DNA from: Clostridiales bacterium
Lineage (GTDB): Bacteria > Bacillota > Clostridia > Christensenellales > Aristaeellaceae
NCBI GenBank assembly: GCA_015056315.1
Contig: SVGN01000002.1
Location: 1 to 64,000 of the forward strand
Direction of reading: 5' to 3'
DNA: 64,000 nucleotides
Positions 1 to 6,955 of this stretch are shown piece after piece. The notes beneath the pieces were generated by a model. That model did not search any database, was not told the origin of the DNA, and saw only the letters and a program-made list of their open reading frames with translations. The translations under genes were made by a program, and so were the position numbers. How positions within the stretch are numbered: position 1 is the stretch's first letter; each line of letters starts with the position of its first letter.

Positions 1-654
1 AAACTGTTCCTGTTCGGCGCTTTCGGGCACCTGCTGTGCTGGCTGGGCGGCGATCTGCTGCTGTACTTTATGCCCAACGGCCCGCTGAATGTGATGGGGC
101 TGTTTGATTATCAGACCACCGCTGCCATGCTGGAGGGAGCTTCCACCCTGCAGTTTACGCTGAGCGGTGTGTTCGGCGTTATCGCCATGATGGTCATCAT
201 GCCTGCATACTTCCAGATCGCCAACTTTTTGAAGCCCGTTTCGGAAAAGTCCGCCCGGGTGGTGCAGGTGGGTACGGCGCTTACCTGCGTTGCCGGTGCG
301 GTGATGCACTTTACCTGCACCAGCATGCTGTGGCATTTCGTCAAAGCCGGGGCAACGGAGCAGGCGCACAGCATCATGCTCAGCTATTTCTTTGAGACCT
401 GCGCCACCTCCGCCATGTGCAACGTGGGTGTGTTCATGGTGTGCATCACGCTGTTCATCAATGTGTTCAAGCAGAAGACCTGCCTGCCCAAGTGGGCGTG
501 CGTGGTGAACACGCTGCCCTTTACCATGGTGGCGGCGGTGCTGCTGGCGGGCATGGGCGCTTTGAACGTGGGCAGCAGCCTGATGTTCTTCGGGTTGTAT
601 TTCCTTTTGACAAAGGCTGACAGCAAGGAAACAGGCGCAGCCATCAATGGCTGA
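1..654 (+). CDS. Multi-pass membrane protein, 5' end outside window (partial)
   Basis: The reading frame is open from base 1 and ends with TGA at 652-654, so the start lies upstream of the window. The visible ~217 residues contain about six hydrophobic stretches separated by short polar loops, with several Cys and His residues in or near membrane segments. It resembles the poorly characterised DUF6796-type membrane proteins found in gut Clostridia, but I recognise this only by overall character. An in-frame Met at base 70 is probably internal because hydrophobic coding sequence continues before it. Function unknown. Confidence 0.6.
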   Translation, partial: KLFLFGAFGHLLCWLGGDLLLYFMPNGPLNVMGLFDYQTTAAMLEGASTLQFTLSGVFGVIAMMVIMPAYFQIANFLKPVSEKSARVVQVGTALTCVAGAVMHFTCTSMLWHFVKAGATEQAHSIMLSYFFETCATSAMCNVGVFMVCITLFINVFKQKTCLPKWACVVNTLPFTMVAAVLLAGMGALNVGSSLMFFGLYFLLTKADSKETGAAING

Positions 655-794
655 CGAGCACAAGCGACCCGATAACAGGAGACGATGACCCTCCTTGCAT
701 TTTTGTTGGAAAGCATATAGGCAAGCTGACCAAGCAGCCGGAGGAGTATGCAGCGAGGGCGAATACATTTGGGGCTGTGAAAGACAATCAAAAA

Positions 795-812
795 GGCGGG
801 GATCACCCCGCC
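795..812 (-). terminator. Intrinsic terminator overlapping the stop of the HMA gene
   Basis: Read on the minus strand, GGCGGGG-TGAT-CCCCGCC is followed at once by TTTTT. The loop contains the TGA stop codon of the heavy-metal-associated protein gene, so the hairpin ends that operon with almost no 3' untranslated sequence. Confidence 0.75.
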
Positions 813-1150
813 ACAGTATACCCCTCCCTCTCGATCTTGGCCCGGATCACCTCATCTGCCACATCCTGCGCATAGGAGACCGTCACCTGACCTTTTTTCA
901 GATCCACGCTCCCGGCAACACCGGGTATGTCGTTAACAGCTTCTTCCACGCGGTTCTTGCAGTGGTCGCAATGCATCCCTTCCACCTTGAAGGTCTTTTG
1001 GTACAGGATGGAAGGGAGCTTCTTTTTTCTGGGATTGTAGCTGCTGCCGCCTCCGCAGCAGCCGCCCTTGCCCCTGAAGTGCTTTACAGTGTGCAGGATG
1101 GCGACCGCCACCACCAGAACAAGGATCCCGATAATGATGATGTTTTCCAT
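803..1150 (-). CDS. Small membrane-anchored protein: FeoB-associated Cys-rich segment plus HMA domain
   Basis: About 115 residues. The N-terminus is a single membrane helix followed by a basic, Gly/Cys-rich patch (KHFRGKGGCCGGGS), the pattern of 'FeoB-associated Cys-rich membrane proteins'. The C-terminal ~65 residues form a heavy-metal-associated domain with GMHCDHC, the M-x-C-x2-C metal-binding motif of CopZ-like proteins. Start chosen at 1150, because AGGAGG ends 5 bases upstream; an upstream ATG at 1165 would have no spaced ribosome binding site. It lies 25 bases downstream of the DUF3793 gene, probably in one transcript. A role in metal (iron or copper) handling is inferred. Confidence 0.75.
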   Translation of the reverse strand: MENIIIIGILVLVVAVAILHTVKHFRGKGGCCGGGSSYNPRKKKLPSILYQKTFKVEGMHCDHCKNRVEEAVNDIPGVAGSVDLKKGQVTVSYAQDVADEVIRAKIEREGYTVAG

Positions 1151-1175
1151 TGTATCCTCCTGCATGTGGATGTGA

Positions 1176-1745
1176 TCACTCCGCAGCCCGTTTGAGCTGG
1201 GTGGGCACAGTCAGCTGCTCGATGCTGCACCCCTGGTTCCACAGCTTCCAGTAGACAGCGGAGCATTTCTTGTATTGTGAGAAGGTGCGTCTGGCAGAAT
1301 CCACATCATCATACACCTTCCACAGCCCGCTGCACTTGGCCTCCTGTTTGCGGTGGATGAAGCCATGCACATCCACCGGGGGATAGCTGAGAAACAGCCC
1401 GATCTCGTGGGGGAACTCTTCCTCCTGGGCCAGCCGCTGGATCAGCCTGCGGATACAGTGGTTGGCATTGCCGCAGGTGTAGCCGCAGCCCTGCAAAAGC
1501 TCACAGGCCATGTGGTGGTTCAGATCCTCGGCAAGGCGGTTTGGGCGGTACACATAGATCAGCCCGATGCCGTTGCGGTAGCGCAGGGGCAGCACCCGCA
1601 GCCCCTTCTTCAGCAGCCGCCGGTTGTAGGCGCGGACGCTGCTGTTCATCTCTTCTCTGGTGGCATAGGGGCAGGAAAGGATATTGCCTGTTTTGATGCT
1701 GGCCAGCGTGGGCGCGCAATGGCGAATGACTTGTTCTTCCGACAC
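1176..1745 (-). CDS. DUF3793 family protein
   Basis: 189 residues starting at GTG (1743-1745), with AGAGGGA just upstream. The protein is soluble, rich in Cys and His, and reads as a DUF3793 member: an early conserved 'TLASIKTGNILSCPY' region and a later 'GLFLSYPPVDVHGFI' segment. In Clostridia the family often sits beside ferrous-iron transport or flavodoxin genes, but its activity is not established. Here it is followed by the Cys-rich/HMA protein and preceded by a leader with two copies of a shared inverted repeat, suggesting metal-responsive control (inference). Confidence 0.75.
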   Translation of the reverse strand: MSEEQVIRHCAPTLASIKTGNILSCPYATREEMNSSVRAYNRRLLKKGLRVLPLRYRNGIGLIYVYRPNRLAEDLNHHMACELLQGCGYTCGNANHCIRRLIQRLAQEEEFPHEIGLFLSYPPVDVHGFIHRKQEAKCSGLWKVYDDVDSARRTFSQYKKCSAVYWKLWNQGCSIEQLTVPTQLKRAAE

Positions 1746-1764
1746 AGTAATCCCTCTTTTTATG

Positions 1765-1780
1765 GTTAGTCAAAACTAAC
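1765..1780. promoter_or_regulatory. Operator-like inverted repeat, copy 1 (GTTAGT-N4-ACTAAC)
   Basis: A perfect 6-base inverted repeat with a CAAA spacer, about 20 bases upstream of the DUF3793 GTG. The minus-strand flank ACGTAAGTTAGTT is shared exactly with copy 2 at 1921-1940. No good -10/-35 pair is evident right at this copy. Confidence 0.6.
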
Positions 1781-1920
1781 TTACGTTCAAAAAGAAAATG
1801 CCTCAGACCATCTGTAGAGAAGAAATGCCCGGGAGGCCAATCCCGGGCACCCTGTCTTGGAGGGGGCGATGCTTTGCCCAATGGTCTTTACCGGTGAGGG
1901 AGGTCTTCATTCCCACCGGC
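1781..1920 (-). other. Untranslated leader with two hairpins, no gene seen
   Basis: Between the promoter at 1949-1977 and the DUF3793 start is a leader of roughly 190 bases. It can form GCCCGGGA/TCCCGGGC (1827-1834 with 1841-1848) and CCGGTG/CACCGG (1891-1896 with 1914-1919). I do not recognise a known riboswitch class. It could be an attenuator or a second regulatory layer. Confidence 0.4.
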
Positions 1921-1940
1921 AAGTTAGCTATAACTAACTT
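1921..1940. promoter_or_regulatory. Operator-like inverted repeat, copy 2
   Basis: AAGTTAGCTATAACTAACTT, a near-perfect palindrome (one mismatched pair) immediately downstream of the -10 box at 1949-1954 on the minus strand. Repressor binding here would cover the transcription start. Confidence 0.65.
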
Positions 1941-1948
1941 ACGTGATT

Positions 1949-1977
1949 ATTATACAAACCATCGGCTGCCCTGTCAA
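1949..1977 (-). promoter_or_regulatory. Consensus SigA promoter for DUF3793-HMA operon
   Basis: On the minus strand, TTGACA (1972-1977) and TATAAT (1949-1954) are separated by exactly 17 bases, a perfect housekeeping promoter. It faces the DUF3793 gene, and operator copy 2 follows it directly. Confidence 0.8.
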
Positions 1978-1985
1978 GCACTTTT

Positions 1986-2651
1986 TCAACTTTTGGTTTT
2001 CGTTGCACGGCACACTTCCTGCACCCATTGCTCCGGGCGGCACAGCAGCAGCTCCTCGTGCAGCAGATCGTGCTCCACGATATGGGGCTTTGCAAAGTGC
2101 TGATTGTAGCGGCGAAGGTACTCCTCCCCCATCTTTTTGGCATAGAAGCAATGCACCGTAGTGCCCTCTTTTTGGATGCCCAGTCCCAGCGGGGTGATGA
2201 GATCGGAATGGAACTGGCTTTGGATGCTCGCACGCTTCACAAAGGCCATGGAGCCATCCAGCAGACCCATCATGGTAAGCATTTTCTCCATGTAGGCCTG
2301 CTGCTCGGGCGGCTTCTGCTCCAGCCGCTTCTGCATCCACCGGGGCAGCCGCCCCTTTTGCATGATGCCGTGCAGCACCCTGCCGATGAGCCATGCCTTG
2401 AACCGGGCGGGCAGCCCTTCCTCCTGATCCAGATCGCTGCTGCCCAGAATGGCATGGGCGATGCGGATGTTGCCCCGCTCCACCAGCATACCCGCCAGCG
2501 AGCCGCCCAAAGAGCAGCCATAAACCGCATGGATGCTGCCCCCGAACTGCTTTTGTACAAAGGCTTCGATCTTCTCCACCTGATCGGTGACGGTGGCGCA
2601 GCCCAGCATGCCGCAAAGCAGGGCGAGGGTCATATGCTTGCTTTTTTGCAT
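1986..2651 (-). CDS. Alpha/beta-hydrolase family protein
   Basis: 221 residues. The motif YGCSLGGS is a classic nucleophile elbow (G-x-S-x-G-like) of alpha/beta hydrolases, followed by helical cap-like segments and a late 'HDLLHEELLLCRPEQW' region that could hold the catalytic His. Start supported by AGGAG about 6 bases upstream. The substrate cannot be told. It lies 15 bases downstream of a membrane protein gene and shares its operator-controlled promoter at 3193-3240, so it probably belongs to the same metal- or redox-regulated set (inference). Confidence 0.65.
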   Translation of the reverse strand: MQKSKHMTLALLCGMLGCATVTDQVEKIEAFVQKQFGGSIHAVYGCSLGGSLAGMLVERGNIRIAHAILGSSDLDQEEGLPARFKAWLIGRVLHGIMQKGRLPRWMQKRLEQKPPEQQAYMEKMLTMMGLLDGSMAFVKRASIQSQFHSDLITPLGLGIQKEGTTVHCFYAKKMGEEYLRRYNQHFAKPHIVEHDLLHEELLLCRPEQWVQEVCRATKTKS

Positions 2652-2666
2652 GGGTTACTCTCCTTC

Positions 2667-3146
2667 TTACAGCAGCACGACCATCAGCCCGGCCATCGCT
2701 GCCACGGGCAGCCCCAGTACCATGCCGTAAACGCTGTGGAGGAAGTGGAATTTCACCGCAGAGGGCTCAAAGGCGCTGATTCCGGACAGCCGGTAGAACT
2801 TATCGAAGGGAGCCATGAGCACATCCACCACGGCGAAGTCGTACCAGTCCACCACCAGCCACAGGGCGTAGGCGGTGAGGGTTGCGGGCAGGAAGCCGGT
2901 AAGCCCGTTCACATAACGCAGCACCAGCGCAAACAGGAAGCCGAACACCACCATAGCGATCGCTTTGCGGATGTAGTCCTGCTTCCGGGCCGGGGGTTTT
3001 TCAGCGATCAGGCCCATGGTACGCAGCTTGTCGGTGACCACGGGTGGGTAATCGTTGGTGAAAACGGTTTGGCTCTTCCATGTAGCCAGCTTAACCATCA
3101 GCGTGAACAGGATACAGGCAACGATGCATTCGATCAGGAAAATCAT
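2667..3146 (-). CDS. Multi-pass membrane protein of unknown function
   Basis: 159 residues from the ATG at 3144-3146, chosen because AAAGGAGG lies 7 bases upstream; an in-frame Met further up lacks such a site. Three or four hydrophobic segments are visible: one at the N-terminus, then 'AMVVFGFLFALVLRYV', 'ATLTAYALWLVVDWY' and a C-terminal 'GLPVAAMAGLMVVLL'. It is the first gene after an operator-covered promoter and precedes an alpha/beta hydrolase. I do not recognise the family. Confidence 0.6.
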   Translation of the reverse strand: MIFLIECIVACILFTLMVKLATWKSQTVFTNDYPPVVTDKLRTMGLIAEKPPARKQDYIRKAIAMVVFGFLFALVLRYVNGLTGFLPATLTAYALWLVVDWYDFAVVDVLMAPFDKFYRLSGISAFEPSAVKFHFLHSVYGMVLGLPVAAMAGLMVVLL

Positions 3147-3192
3147 GGCGGTTCCTCCTTTGGGCAGGGTGAGGGTTCTCGCTTTCATTAGT

Positions 3193-3210
3193 GGTTAGTT
3201 GTGACTAACC
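3193..3210. promoter_or_regulatory. Operator-like inverted repeat, copy 3 (GGTTAGT-N4-ACTAACC)
   Basis: A perfect 7-base inverted repeat with a 4-base spacer, starting 2 bases downstream of the -10 box on the minus strand. It has the same core as copies 1 and 2. Confidence 0.7.
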
Positions 3211-3211
3211 A

Positions 3212-3240
3212 ATCATAATACCAAAACACGCCATTGTCAA
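3212..3240 (-). promoter_or_regulatory. SigA promoter for membrane protein-hydrolase operon
   Basis: On the minus strand, TTGACA (3235-3240) and TATGAT (3212-3217) are 17 bases apart. The inverted repeat 3193-3210 overlaps the expected start of transcription. Confidence 0.75.
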
Positions 3241-3287
3241 GGCATGATCTGAAAAGAAGGGTTGGTTTTTCAAATGAACGCTGTTCT

Positions 3288-3956
3288 TTACAGATGATCC
3301 GATTGCAGCAGCACAAAATGGTTTCGGTCTACGGTGATGATCCCATCCCGCTGCATCTTGCTCAGCTCGTTGGACATGGCGCTTCGGTCAACACTCAAGT
3401 AATCCGCCAGCTGCTGCCGGTTGAAGGGGATATCGAATTCCCGGCAGCCGTGCTGCGTGGCCTGAAAGGACAGGTAGCTGAGCAGCCTGCCCCGGATGCT
3501 CTTGGAGCTGGTGTGCATGATGCGCCGGGACAGGTTCAGGCTTTTCCGGGCGGCGATGGTGAGCATATTGCGGATCAACCTGTTATGGAAGCCGCAGGCG
3601 TGGGAGCAGACGGTGAACATGCACTCGGTGCTCAGAAACAGCACCTCCGTCGGCTCGTTGGCCACTGCGCTGATCATCAGCTTTTCGCCGGGCAGGCAGG
3701 CGTAGTTTTCCGCAAAGACCTGTCCCGCGCTTACCCGATCCAGAATGCTGTGGTTGCCCCAGATATCATCATTCTCGATGGATACGCTGCCGGAGAGCAC
3801 CATGCCCATGGTGGTGACGGTCTCCCCCTCCCGGCAGATGAAATCGCCCCGCTGATAGGTTTTCGTTGCCGCCTTCAGGCAGCCCAGCATGCTCTCAATA
3901 TCCTCCGGAGGGATGCCCCGGAACAGATCGGTCTTGGATAGAAAAAGCGGTTCCAT
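3288..3956 (-). CDS. Crp/Fnr-family transcriptional regulator
   Basis: 222 residues: an N-terminal cyclic-nucleotide-binding-like beta barrel (GDFICREGE..., residues ~35-110), a long dimerisation helix and a C-terminal winged helix (FNRQQLADYLSVDRSAMSNELSKM). Cys residues are present, but not in the standard N-terminal cluster of E. coli FNR, so an iron-sulfur sensor is not implied. It has AAGGAGG before its ATG and diverges from a ferredoxin gene across an 86-base gap that holds a perfect 16-base palindrome, which suggests autoregulation and control of the ferredoxin (inference). Confidence 0.85.
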   Translation of the reverse strand: MEPLFLSKTDLFRGIPPEDIESMLGCLKAATKTYQRGDFICREGETVTTMGMVLSGSVSIENDDIWGNHSILDRVSAGQVFAENYACLPGEKLMISAVANEPTEVLFLSTECMFTVCSHACGFHNRLIRNMLTIAARKSLNLSRRIMHTSSKSIRGRLLSYLSFQATQHGCREFDIPFNRQQLADYLSVDRSAMSNELSKMQRDGIITVDRNHFVLLQSDHL

Positions 3957-3966
3957 TTTGCCTCCT

Positions 3967-3982
3967 TGTTGTTATAACAACA
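3967..3982. promoter_or_regulatory. Perfect 16-base palindrome, likely Crp/Fnr operator
   Basis: TGTTGTTATAACAACA lies 11 bases upstream of the regulator ATG in the divergent regulator-ferredoxin gap. Its two-fold symmetry is right for a Crp/Fnr dimer, although the half-site is not the classical TTGAT or TGTGA. Its closeness to the regulator start suggests repression of the regulator gene. Confidence 0.6.
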
Positions 3983-4042
3983 TACTTGTTGCTGATAGTA
4001 TAGTATGATGTGACCGTAAAAATCAACCCGGGAGGGACTAAC

Positions 4043-4744
4043 ATGGTACGGAAAATTATCAAGATAGACGAAGAAAAGTGCATCGGCTGCGGTCTGTGCG
4101 CCGATGCTTGCCATGAGGGAGCCATCGAAATGGTGAACGGCAAAGCCAAGCTGACTCGTGAGGACTACTGCGACGGTTTGGGCGATTGTCTGCCCGCCTG
4201 CCCGGTGGATGCCATCTCCTTTGAGGAGCGGGAAGCCCCTGCCTACGACGAAGCCGCCGTGAAGGAGGCGCAGGCCAAGAAGAAAGCTGCCGGGAAGCTG
4301 CCCTGCGGCTGCCCGGGGACACAAAGCCGGGCCATCAAGCGGGAAGCAGTGAGCGAGGTTGCTGCCTGTGCGCACATGACCAGCCAGCTGCAGCAGTGGC
4401 CGGTGCAGATCAAGCTGGTGCCGGTGAACGCGCCCTATTTTGACGGGGCTGATCTGCTGATCGCTGCCGATTGCACGGCGTATGCGTATGCCAACTTCCA
4501 TCAGGAGTTTATCCGCAACAGGATCACGCTGATCGGGTGCCCCAAGCTGGACGAGGGCGATTATGCCGAGAAGCTGACGGCGATTATTGCGGGGAATGAT
4601 ATCAAGAGTGTGACCATTGTGCGCATGGAGGTGCCCTGCTGCGGCGGGATCGAGAACGCGGCCAAGCGGGCGCTGCAGGCCAGTGGGAAGTTTATTCCTT
4701 GGCGGGTGGTTACCGTGACTACGGATGGGCGACTGAAGGAATAA
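4043..4744 (+). CDS. 4Fe-4S ferredoxin-domain protein with C-terminal Cys domain
   Basis: 233 residues, starting at the ATG 8 bases after GGGAGGG. Residues ~10-65 hold two cluster motifs: CIGCGLCADAC (the canonical C-x2-C-x2-C-x3-C) and a variant C-x5-C-x3-C-P (CDGLGDCLPACP). The C-terminal ~150 residues include 'KLPCGCPG', 'ADCTAYAY', 'GCPKLDEG' and 'VPCCGGI', a Cys-rich module often found fused to ferredoxins in anaerobes. It is probably a cytosolic electron carrier or redox adaptor. Divergent from a Crp/Fnr regulator, which probably controls it. Confidence 0.85.
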   Translation: MVRKIIKIDEEKCIGCGLCADACHEGAIEMVNGKAKLTREDYCDGLGDCLPACPVDAISFEEREAPAYDEAAVKEAQAKKKAAGKLPCGCPGTQSRAIKREAVSEVAACAHMTSQLQQWPVQIKLVPVNAPYFDGADLLIAADCTAYAYANFHQEFIRNRITLIGCPKLDEGDYAEKLTAIIAGNDIKSVTIVRMEVPCCGGIENAAKRALQASGKFIPWRVVTVTTDGRLKE

Positions 4745-4757
4745 CGGCGAAGCGGAG

Positions 4758-4797
4758 AACAGCATATCCGGAGGGTAATCTCCGGGTATGCTGTTTT
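4758..4797 (+). terminator. Intrinsic terminator after the ferredoxin gene
   Basis: AACAGCATA (4758-4766) pairs with TATGCTGTT (4787-4795), with an inner CCGGAG/CTCCGG stem, and ends in TTTT. Confidence 0.85.
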
Positions 4798-4860
4798 ACT
4801 GTACAGACGTAAACAGAAATAAATCGGGCTGTTGTCATCACAGCAAAGCATCGTTGGGAG

Positions 4861-4919
4861 AATGGTTGAGTCTGAAACAACCATTGCGCCATTGATTTGA
4901 TGGAGACTCATGGTATGAT
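4861..4919 (+). promoter_or_regulatory. Promoter and inverted repeat upstream of XRE-TPR regulator
   Basis: TTGATT (4892-4897) and TATGAT (4914-4919) are 16 bases apart and face the XRE gene. Just upstream is a perfect 8-base inverted repeat, AATGGTTG/CAACCATT (4861-4868 with 4878-4885), a possible binding site for the regulator itself. Confidence 0.5.
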
Positions 4920-4949
4920 TTTATCAGATCATTTCGTCAGGAGGGTGTT

Positions 4950-5567
4950 ATGCTGTACTTGCCGCAAAACCTAAAGAGGTATCGTATACTGAAAAATCTG
5001 ACACAGGAGGATGTTGCAGAGCTTTTAGGGCTTACCCCGCAGAGCGTTTCCAAATGGGAGCGGGGAGAGTCTTGTCCGGATATTGCTTTGTTGCCTGCGC
5101 TGGCGAACATTTTTGAAACAAGTATCGATCTGCTGATGGGGATGGATACCATTCGTGCAGCAGAAACCCAGCATAATATTCATAAAAGTGCAGTTGAATA
5201 TCAGCAGCAAGGAGATTACACTTCAGCTGAAAAGACATATCGTGAGGCGCTGCTCATTTATCCCAACAACGCAGGCATGATTTTAGGGTTGGCAAGTACG
5301 CTTGCCCTGAAAGGCAATACGGATGAGGCCATCGGATTGATAGAAAGAGGGCTGCCCATATCTGCCAATGAAAAGCAAAAATCCACCATGCGGGCAGCCT
5401 TATGCTTCCTGTATTTGAAAGCAGGATACAGGGATAAAGCAAAGCAGTTGGCTTCGGAGCTTCCGCATACAAGAGAGAGCAGAGAGGTGATTCTGCCGCT
5501 GATTCAGCAAGGCTTAACAGAAAACGAAATGGATGAGAATATCAAACACATTTTGTTGGGGAACTGA
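4950..5567 (+). CDS. XRE-family regulator with C-terminal TPR-like region
   Basis: 205 residues. The first ~65 form a helix-turn-helix of the XRE/Cro type (LTQEDVAELLGLTPQSVSKWERGE). The rest is helical, with TPR-like repeats ('AVEYQQQGDYTSAEKTYREALLIYP', residues ~78-105, and at least one more). This layout is shared by many Firmicute sensory repressors and peptide-responsive regulators. AGGAGG precedes the ATG. The gene is less GC-rich than its left neighbours and marks the edge of the accessory region; its target is unknown. Confidence 0.8.
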   Translation: MLYLPQNLKRYRILKNLTQEDVAELLGLTPQSVSKWERGESCPDIALLPALANIFETSIDLLMGMDTIRAAETQHNIHKSAVEYQQQGDYTSAEKTYREALLIYPNNAGMILGLASTLALKGNTDEAIGLIERGLPISANEKQKSTMRAALCFLYLKAGYRDKAKQLASELPHTRESREVILPLIQQGLTENEMDENIKHILLGN

Positions 5568-5593
5568 AAAGGGTTGAGCCATCTACTATTCTA

Positions 5594-6286
5594 TTACTTT
5601 ATTCGTTTTTCATCCAGCACATACATCAATTGGCTTGCCAGCATAATCCTTTCTGCTGCTTCGCGCTGACTGATTGTGATATTCCGGTGCGCTGCCGGAT
5701 TACGATATGCCTTAAACGCATTGTCAAACAGTGCCTTTACACCATCAAAATAGTTCTTACCACTTGGCGTTTGGCGGTCAAATTCATATGCTGTGTCATC
5801 ATTCAGCAATCTGTCTTTGATAGTGGCTATTTCTTTAGGTTCTCCTTGACCCGAATAATGCTGTGAAAATAATTCTCTCAAATATGTTTCAACTTCACGA
5901 AGAGCTTTTTCAGCAGCGGAATCAAAATATCCGTCCACGTATTCTGCTTGTGCAACGCCAATAATGCGAGGGTGTATGTTGCACCAAAACCCATCTTGCA
6001 GTTGTTCTTTTACATGATGAACGATCAGGAACAACTGACCAAATAGGCACAAATTAATTCTATAACCATACACATCCGGAAGATAGAATAGGTTTTGCTC
6101 TATTCTTTTTAGATGCGCCTCGCATTGCGGATGAGCATATTGCATACCATTTGCCACAATTAGAATTAGTTTACGCAAATTCTCTACTTCCGTTTGCGCC
6201 AACGGAACAAACTTGTTTTCGGCAACAGCCATATCCATTCGCTTAACCCATGCAAGAAGATTTTCCAGTGGCGTGATTGTTATCAT
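5594..6286 (-). CDS. Abi_Ymh/TIGR02391-like protein with HEPN motif
   Basis: 230 residues. The C-terminal ~110 match the pattern of the 'hypothetical Ymh' (TIGR02391) family: 'YFDSAAEKALREVETYLREL', then 'GVKALFDNAFKAYRNPAAHRN' and 'AERIMLASQLMYVLDE'. R195-N-P-A-A-H200 is an R-x4-H motif as in HEPN ribonucleases. The N-terminal ~115 residues are helical and unassigned. The start overlaps the stop of the upstream HEPN-like gene by 4 bases (ATGA), so the two are co-translated. Base composition is clearly more AT-rich than the surrounding genes. A defence or abortive-infection role is inferred from family and context, not shown. Confidence 0.65.
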   Translation of the reverse strand: MITITPLENLLAWVKRMDMAVAENKFVPLAQTEVENLRKLILIVANGMQYAHPQCEAHLKRIEQNLFYLPDVYGYRINLCLFGQLFLIVHHVKEQLQDGFWCNIHPRIIGVAQAEYVDGYFDSAAEKALREVETYLRELFSQHYSGQGEPKEIATIKDRLLNDDTAYEFDRQTPSGKNYFDGVKALFDNAFKAYRNPAAHRNITISQREAAERIMLASQLMYVLDEKRIK

Positions 6287-6864
6287 TGCGTATTTCCTTT
6301 CTTCTGTTTATTCAGGTTAATGGGCATAAACTTATCATTTCTATCATTAACAAGCGAATACTGAATAAACCCAAACTTATCTTTGTGATCCTTGTAATAC
6401 TGCTCTGCTGCGCTGCAAAGAATGTGGCACAGGTGAGAAACATACACCGTTAATTCCCTGCGAACAATGTGCATATCCTTACCATAAGCAACCATGCTCA
6501 GGTCACCAGTTGCACAATCACGTTCAGACATAACAAGTTCGAATTTGTCCACCTTACATCTGGGTTCATGTATTTTGGATTGCTCCACGTTGGGGGTACT
6601 TTGGTGCAACAGGGAGTTACGAAGGCTGTAGATGATATCCTCATTCAGATAGGGCATATCGCAGCTATAGGGTGAATCACTTCGATCGGTGATGACATAT
6701 TGGCGGCACCATTTTTTGTAACGTATACCATTTGTCTCATCAGGGTATTCGGCCTTTCCGCAACTGTCGGGCAGCGTCAGAGCAAGAGCCAATGCAGACA
6801 AAGGAAGCCCGTGAGACAAAGCTGAACGAACTTCGCTGACAATCCTGTCAATCAGGGAAATCAC
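6283..6864 (-). CDS. HEPN-like protein encoded directly behind an hsdS remnant
   Basis: 193 residues from GTG (6862-6864). The middle of the protein has 'LNEDIIYSLRNSLLHQSTP', in which R82-N-S-L-L-H87 is an R-x4-H motif of the kind used by HEPN RNases; the flanking sequence is helical. I cannot assign a named family. The start codon lies one base after the stop of a decayed type I restriction HsdS tail, so the gene was evidently coupled to a restriction-modification operon. The 4-base overlap with the next gene indicates an operon of two HEPN-like proteins. AT-rich compared with neighbours. Confidence 0.6.
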   Translation of the reverse strand: MISLIDRIVSEVRSALSHGLPLSALALALTLPDSCGKAEYPDETNGIRYKKWCRQYVITDRSDSPYSCDMPYLNEDIIYSLRNSLLHQSTPNVEQSKIHEPRCKVDKFELVMSERDCATGDLSMVAYGKDMHIVRRELTVYVSHLCHILCSAAEQYYKDHKDKFGFIQYSLVNDRNDKFMPINLNKQKKGNTQ

Positions 6865-6865
6865 C

Positions 6866-6955
6866 TCATTTCAACTTTTCACACAGCGGCAGTATTTCTT
6901 CCAGCTTGGCAGCAATACGTTTTCATTTGGCGAGGGGCGGGAAGAAAATTTCAGC
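6866..6955 (-). pseudogene. Remnant of the C-terminal tail of a type I restriction specificity subunit (HsdS)
   Basis: On the minus strand one frame reads 'FFPPLAK', a TGA stop (6923-6925), then 'KRIAAKLEEILPLCEKLK' and a final TGA (6866-6868). This is the closing signature of HsdS (usually PPLAEQKRI...KLEEILPL...EKL). The internal stop, and stops further upstream in the same frame, show it is dead. Only the last ~30 codons remain; no hsdM or hsdR sequence is in the window. The final stop sits one base before the GTG of the HEPN-like gene. Confidence 0.7.

Noticed and set aside
1781-1977. NiCo (czcD) riboswitch in the DUF3793 leader
   Set aside because: A CAGGGCAG word is present but belongs to the promoter region, and the four-stem arrangement of that riboswitch cannot be built.
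4861-4885. Terminator upstream of the XRE-TPR gene
   Set aside because: The 8-base inverted repeat has no T-run, and the ferredoxin gene already has a strong terminator, so an operator is more likely.
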